In this document: positions 58,819 to 64,000 of the stretch, one piece after another
Layout: each line of letters opens with the position of its first letter
How positions within the stretch are numbered: position 1 is the stretch's first letter
NCBI GenBank assembly: GCA_037576195.1
Contig: CM075102.1
Span: 14,690,745-14,754,744, forward strand
Source of the DNA: Phytoseiulus persimilis
Lineage: Eukaryota; Arthropoda; Arachnida; Mesostigmata; Phytoseiidae
Direction of reading: 5' to 3'
Length of the DNA: 64,000 nt
Made by a program: the position numbers and the translations under genes
Notes under the pieces: generated by a model
What the model was told of the DNA's origin: nothing
Seen by the model: only the letters and a program-made list of their open reading frames with translations
Databases searched by the model: none

Positions 58819-61800
58819 CTGTGTGCTGTACCCCTCTAATTGTGCCATTTCGTGTTGAACGGCAACAGCCGAATTCGTCTTTCGGTTTTTGGGGATGGGA
58901 CGAGCCGTAATGATATTAAATATTCTTCAGGGCCTCCGAGATTCCAGACGAATTGAAACCCAAACCCAAATCCTCGTCTCCATGTTGGCCTCCAAGAGGC
59001 GAAACAGGTGCCGATACTTTAAATTACCATTCGGCAATTTGAGACAAAAGCTGAAATTCACCAATCGAACGGCCCGTGTTGGCTCCAAGCCGCCTGCTCC
59101 AAATCTGAAAGGCTCCTACGGCGGTGCTCCGTGAATCCTGCAGAGGACACTCCAAGCGCTCCTTCTGAAGCGTCTTATCGATTCCATGGGAGAACTTGAT
59201 CCCCGTTCTCGTTCCTGGGCTGCGTAAAAAGAAAGGGAAAAGTCAGCGGTGGATTGAAAAATACTCGAGACGATGCCAGAAAGGTTGGAAGCTTTCGAAG
59301 CATTGCTCGGAGCAGGGCTCGAAGAACAGCGGAGATTCGTCCAAGAGAATATTCTCGTTCGGTGCAGCCTCGCGATGCAGAGTGAGACGTTATGAATTGA
59401 AAATTGCGTTTCCATCCTGCCAGCCCCGTGAGATGTGATCGGACTTGAATGGTCGAGTTGAGTGTCTAATTTTGTTCTTGCTCCCGCTGCCGCGGACGCC
59501 GCATCTGCTGGCACTGTCGGCGATGCGGTTGTTCCCGTCTCCTTCTCCGTCATCTGGTATTTTGAAGTTTTCAAGTTCGGTGTGCGCGAAACCGAGCAGT
59601 TGTTCTCATCCAGTTACGACTTGTGTTCTGTTGCTTTTTTCGTCGTCGTCGCCTTCTCCTCTTTTTTCGCTCATCTAATGACTGTAATTGTCGTCTTCAG
59701 GCGAGGAGATAGTCACCCGTGCCCGTATCCTGACAGATGCGTTTTTGATTGAATACCCTCAAAAATATGCCTCGGCTTTCGTTTGGTCTATCTGCTCGGC
59801 CCCGGTCACCATCACCACCATCACCAGTTTGGCGCAAAGACAGAGTCGAAATGAGTTTGGAGAAAAGTCTTCAACAGCCGCAAGAGCACCACCAGCACCG
59901 CGCTCACCACCAAACGCTCGTAGTTCTGACGTTTCCGTAAGGGTGTCGTCGACGTTGACGATTAGTGCCTACGCGAATCGCTTTCTCCGCTCGTTTCTCC
60001 ATTCTGAGGTTTTGTCTAGCTTATTGTACCACTTTGAACGAGCCGGTCGGAAATTCGACTGCGGCGCCGCCAACCGTACCTAAGGCACTCGAGCCGGGTC
60101 GGGTAGTCGTTCGCTCAGTCAGTCGAAAGTTTTGCTAGATCACGTCTCGAGCAAGCAACAAGTCGACGAGTCATTTCCGTTCGTTATGGAACTGCTGTGG
60201 CATTGTTTGAAAAGGGAAGGAATCTTCACGAAGTCGCAGTCCGTGGACACACCAATCGACAGACGGGCGGCTTTTCTCTCATTGTAAACCACACTTAAAC
60301 GTTGTATTTAGCCACGCCGCTCGCTGGCGGGGGATCAGTGATGCGAGACTGTTTTTCAGAAACGTTGTTCTCCTCGGTTTCTCGCCCCGGCTCTTTTCTG
60401 TCGCCACAGTTTGATGCAAGTCTCCCATCAATTTCCGCAGCACTGTCGACGTCGCAAAATATCCGCCGCGTTGTCAAGGGAATAGAAGCGGTGGTAGAAT
60501 CGGAAACTATTTATAGACATTCAGGCATCGATGGCGTGGGACAATTTAATGACAGTCATGGCTGCGATATCCGAACACGAATGCCTGGTCGAGTCGTCAT
60601 CAGGTACAGCTCAACTGCATTCGGACAAATCACGGGCGATCCTAAACAGATCAGGGATCAGCGAGAGACCGGAGATGAGGTCTGAATTCGCAAGAGTCTC
60701 CATACGGTTGGAATCCGTGAAATGCAGAAGAGCTCGCTGAGGGCTTGTGGACAAATCGGCAGATGATGAAGCACATTGATAGAGTTCCGTGAGCAGCGGA
60801 TGAGCCGAATGTTTTAAACTCGCTCAAGCACACCGCTACACCGTCGGAGGCTGATTCAACAGCGCCGTCAATCGGTGCCCATTCCTCGTTGTTAACGATG
60901 GAGGTTCGACAGTTTTGCCTTTCGAGCGCTTTCGACTCTTCGCAGACACATCTGGAGGCGGAAGCGTTCCTTATCCAGAACCTCGTCTAGGGTTGCTTAC
61001 TGAGACGTGTCCGCGACGACAATAACGCGAGAACTGTACCGAAGGTTCCGGATGCACGCTCGGTTGCTGAGGGACGGGTATTGGAATAGATTTTCGTTGA
61101 TCGGATCTCATCGTTGACCGCCGCCGCACGCGCTCCAGCAGCGAGGTAACGCCCTCGAAATCATGTCAGCTTTGTATCGAGCCGCGATCCCCTTCCTTGA
61201 GGTTTCCCCTTGCCGACCGTTCTAACCCCCTGCTCGGACTGTTTTTGGCTCGGTTTTCCCCAGCTGTTTTATGTTTCTCTTTCAACACCACACACGAGTG
61301 GCAACATTTTTGAGTAGTTTAGGGCAAATGCCACTCCTTCTGATTGAATTCGCTTCATAGCGATGATTGCGGTCGCTACCACTTGTGAGCGACCGCAAAA
61401 GGGAGGCGTGCTCTCGATGGTTTTCGAGGATTCGACCGCACTCACTCGAACCGCACCTTCGTGGTTTCGCGTCAGCACCAACGCGGCCCCACTGAAGAAC
61501 CACAACAGTTCACTTGGACTAATGCGCCGTGTCAAGCGATGAGCGCAACAGTCCACAGCAGATCTGCGAATTGACCAGCCTGAGAGAGAGGAGCTCGTAC
61601 CGAACTCCGTCGCGCGAGTAGACGGGTTGGAACACAGACCGATGGTCGAATCGATGGACCGCCTGACATTCGACTTTGAGGTCGCTGTGTCGAAGTCATC
61701 GATTGAGCGGTTTATAGTTAGCAATAAAAAGAGCCATTTTTTGTTTCTCCAGTAATGACGGGTAAGGACACAACTAACTATCGACCGCATGCAGCTGCCA

Positions 61801-62271
61801 TCGAGGCATGTAGACAGCTCGCCAGCCACACCAAGCGTTTCGCCACACCAGTTGGCCGTTGAGTGAGTTTTCCTACTCCGTTGCCGTGGCCCTTGCTCAA
61901 GCCGACCCTTCAAAAGGATGGAACCGAGACCCAATGTCGAAGAATCCTCAATGGGTTCGGGGCAGCAAGAGGCTCTGACCGTTGCTCATTTTCCTGTTCG
62001 AGCGAGTGAGATGATCGAGAACAATTCTTCTACATACTCCGGAGACGATGGTAATCCGATGGAGACTCAAGGGGAGCAGCGGGACCGGAGTCTCCATGAG
62101 CGGCTCTGGTCCGTTATCAGGGGTACAGGTGGTGTTCTTGTGGTAACGAAGCTACGGCTGATAATTTGCTAAACTGAGAAGCGCCGTCAAAGGAGATGAA
62201 GTCTTCTTTCTTCCAAAACGGGGAGTCGCCCGCGCGCAATGTTGTTTTTCGTTATCTAACACGCTGATTCG

Positions 62272-62475
62272 TTACACAAGATGAACTTTGCCGTCCTCGT
62301 GCGTCTTCGCCGGCTCCAAGGGCAGGCAACACCAACGGCAGAGGGCGACTGCGCCAAAAAAAACACAAGCAACAAAGAGCCAGAATTTCGGAGAGGAAAA
62401 AAAGTTAACAAATTTGTCGATCAAATCCGCGACCGAGATAAAATCACATTTGACGAGATATCGATCCGCGCCCAT
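62272..62475 (-). CDS. Candidate small single-pass membrane protein, 67 aa
   Basis: The minus-strand ATG at 62475 follows an in-frame stop by about 10 codons, so it is a natural start, though the context (GTTCGATGG) has T at -3. The protein has a polar N-terminus (MGADRYLVKC), a short amphipathic stretch (SVADLIDKFVNFFSS) and one hydrophobic segment of about 18 residues (FWLFVACVFFGAVAL). A cysteine cluster CRWCC at the membrane boundary and a charged tail ending EDGKVHLV follow. Juxtamembrane cysteines of this kind are often palmitoylated. Nineteen of the last 27 codons end in G or C. It could be a complete small membrane protein or the last exon of a larger one. No family is recognised. Confidence 0.34.
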   Translation of the reverse strand: MGADRYLVKCDFISVADLIDKFVNFFSSPKFWLFVACVFFGAVALCRWCCLPLEPAKTHEDGKVHLV

Positions 62476-64000
62476 CCATCGAACCTCCTACCCATCCGTC
62501 TATTCAGCCTTACGCCGACACGTCGCTTCGGATTATCGGGTTATCTTCTGTTTAACTGTTGTTCTGTTCGGAGTTCCTGACGCGCTCAGGCGAACTCCTC
62601 CCTGGAGCCGCCAAAGAGAGAACTTTGGGGGGCATGCAGCGTCAATTTGTGATCTTCGAGATGCCCGCGCTTCACCTGATCGTGTCGTGACTACAAATGA
62701 TGTTAGACAGACAGTTCTTCGTCGACGCGGCCTTTTCGGTCGATATTTACATCTAGGAGGCGCTCATGAATCGAGCCGGATCGCCCACACTCTCGACTAA
62801 CGGTTGTACAAGTTTTCGACTTCGGTGCCGCCGCCAACAACAACAGAAGCACAACCGCCAAGCAGTAGCTTCAGAAGTATCACGGCGGCGACGTCTCCTC
62901 CGACATCTCCCGCCGGGCCGATCCGAGCAGAGCAGCGGGGATTCCTTCGGCAGCTTCCGACGGGTTACTACTGAAGGAGTCGACCGTTGCTTCCACAGAA
63001 AATCGTTCTGATCAACATAAATTCACTTCGCCTCAATTTCTATAGGTATCGCGGCACCTATGACGAATACAGAGATAATATCCTCCATGGAAAGCCGACT
63101 CTGGCTCAGTTCGAGCGAGGTTTCGGCTGACTTCGAGCGAGACTTCGGCTCTGGAGGCTACACCATCAAACTTGTCACGCGCCCTGGACTTGTAGTGAAA
63201 ATCGGGAGCGTTGTGCTCTTCCTAGTACCGAAGTTTTCCTGAACGTTTGCCGGGCGCTGCTCGGGCTACTCTATACACGACGCGCCGGGCGGCCGAATAA
63301 AATTCGTTAGCTTCGATACGGGAAGACGAAATGATCGATATGATGACTGGTAATTTTTCCTTGTATGTTTCTTCTAATTTTTTCTTTGCTAGAAGAAAAG
63401 CGAGATCTCGATTTGGCCGCAGGAAACGAGATACAGTCACCGTCCTACGTGGTTGGGCCGCGCCGTGTAATGTGTGTTTGTTTTCAGCGACGAACGATCG
63501 TCGCCATGTTTGCTGTGTACTGATGGATCGGGGACGATTTTAATTTTGTTCAAGAATGAAGAAGACGAGAAAAAAAAAGTAATTATCCTTGAAATTTATC
63601 GAATACGGTAATTATTGGGAAAGCAGCCGCACCGGCAACCGAGGGAGGAATGGGAGCGCGGTCCGATGTAGAATCCAAGCACAATCATCCAACCAGCGCC
63701 GAAATGTCCATTAATATGATTTTGAATTTTAGCCTCAAAAAATCATCGAACGCGTCGACAACAGACGACAGCACGTGAAGGGAAGATTCCTTTTTCATTT
63801 TATTCCGACAAACGTTTATCGGCTGCATCGTTGGTGTCATGAACCTTGGATCCTCGGTTCGGCTCTTCGATTTTCCTCAGTTTCGATTCAAAAGCGGTCC
63901 AACCGCATCTTCGATCAAGCGAGTGAATAAATCGAGCTGTAGAAGCGGCGGCGACCACTTCCTCGAGTGAATAGATTGTGTTTGATTTTCTCCACGTGGA
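62476..64000. other. No gene seen
   Basis: Frames of up to 100 codons lack support. CAACAACAACAG near 62835 and AATAAA hexamers at about 63296 and 63926 are present with nothing coding beside them. Confidence 0.45.

Larger units (their letters stand above)
54137..62271. other. No confident gene
   Basis: About 8 kb with many overlapping frames and no supported gene. At 59445-59752 two plus-strand frames and one minus-strand frame are open with G/C-biased codons (minus strand MTEKETGTTASPTVPADAAS), but no start or splice evidence favours one. The 221-codon minus-strand frame at 61269-61934 is discussed among the rejected items. Confidence 0.45.

Noticed and set aside
61269..61934. Longest open frame, 221 codons on the minus strand
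   Set aside because: It starts at TTG, the first ATG is well inside, there is no codon bias or recognised domain, and the length is near the chance maximum for six frames over 64 kb.
1..64000. CRISPR array, rRNA, prokaryotic operon structure
   Set aside because: No regularly spaced direct repeats, no long conserved RNA sequence, and no tightly packed same-strand long ORFs were seen.

Overview
The window looks like a piece of a compact, intron-containing eukaryotic nuclear genome, most likely an arthropod. It has roughly balanced base composition and CpG and TCGA are abundant rather than depleted. GT-AG splice signals are common, there are short microsatellites, and there are no operons or Shine-Dalgarno-type starts. 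A phytoseiid-like mite would fit the GC content and CpG richness, but that is a guess and no gene confirms it.

No protein family could be recognised with confidence. The longest open frames are about 200-220 codons, roughly what chance gives in 64 kb of this composition, so ORF length alone proves nothing. I therefore list only frames with extra support: a strong start context, good splice sites with matching phases, a G/C-biased third codon position, or a clear signal or membrane segment. All coding entries are candidate exons or gene models with unknown function, and several will probably be wrong. No tRNA, rRNA, CRISPR array or intact transposon was found.

Layout. 1-10 kb holds scattered candidate exons on both strands: 1184-1348, 3911-4105, 5689-5898, 7729-7905, 8785-8919 and 9478-9720. 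A possible promoter with a short first exon lies near 10.55 kb. 10.6-17.8 kb is mostly empty apart from a trinucleotide-rich locus at 14.57-14.75 kb. 17.8-21.5 kb holds two exon-like blocks at 18 kb, a compact three-exon minus-strand model with a TATA box (20.4 to 19.8 kb) and an exon with a hydrophobic signal-like segment (21.3 kb). 21.5-34 kb is nearly featureless, with one possible terminal exon (26.1 kb), one ORF (30.5 kb) and a perfect 20-bp palindrome (28.0 kb).

34.2-35.8 kb carries the best multi-exon model, five plus-strand exons whose phases all agree. 36-42 kb is empty. 42.3-54.1 kb has a few minus-strand candidates, including a lysine/glutamate-rich terminal exon (42.3 kb) and a codon-biased frame (44.7 kb). 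54-62 kb is empty apart from microsatellites. A 67-codon single-membrane-span ORF lies at 62.3-62.5 kb. Because the products are unknown, nothing can be said about how the genes work together.
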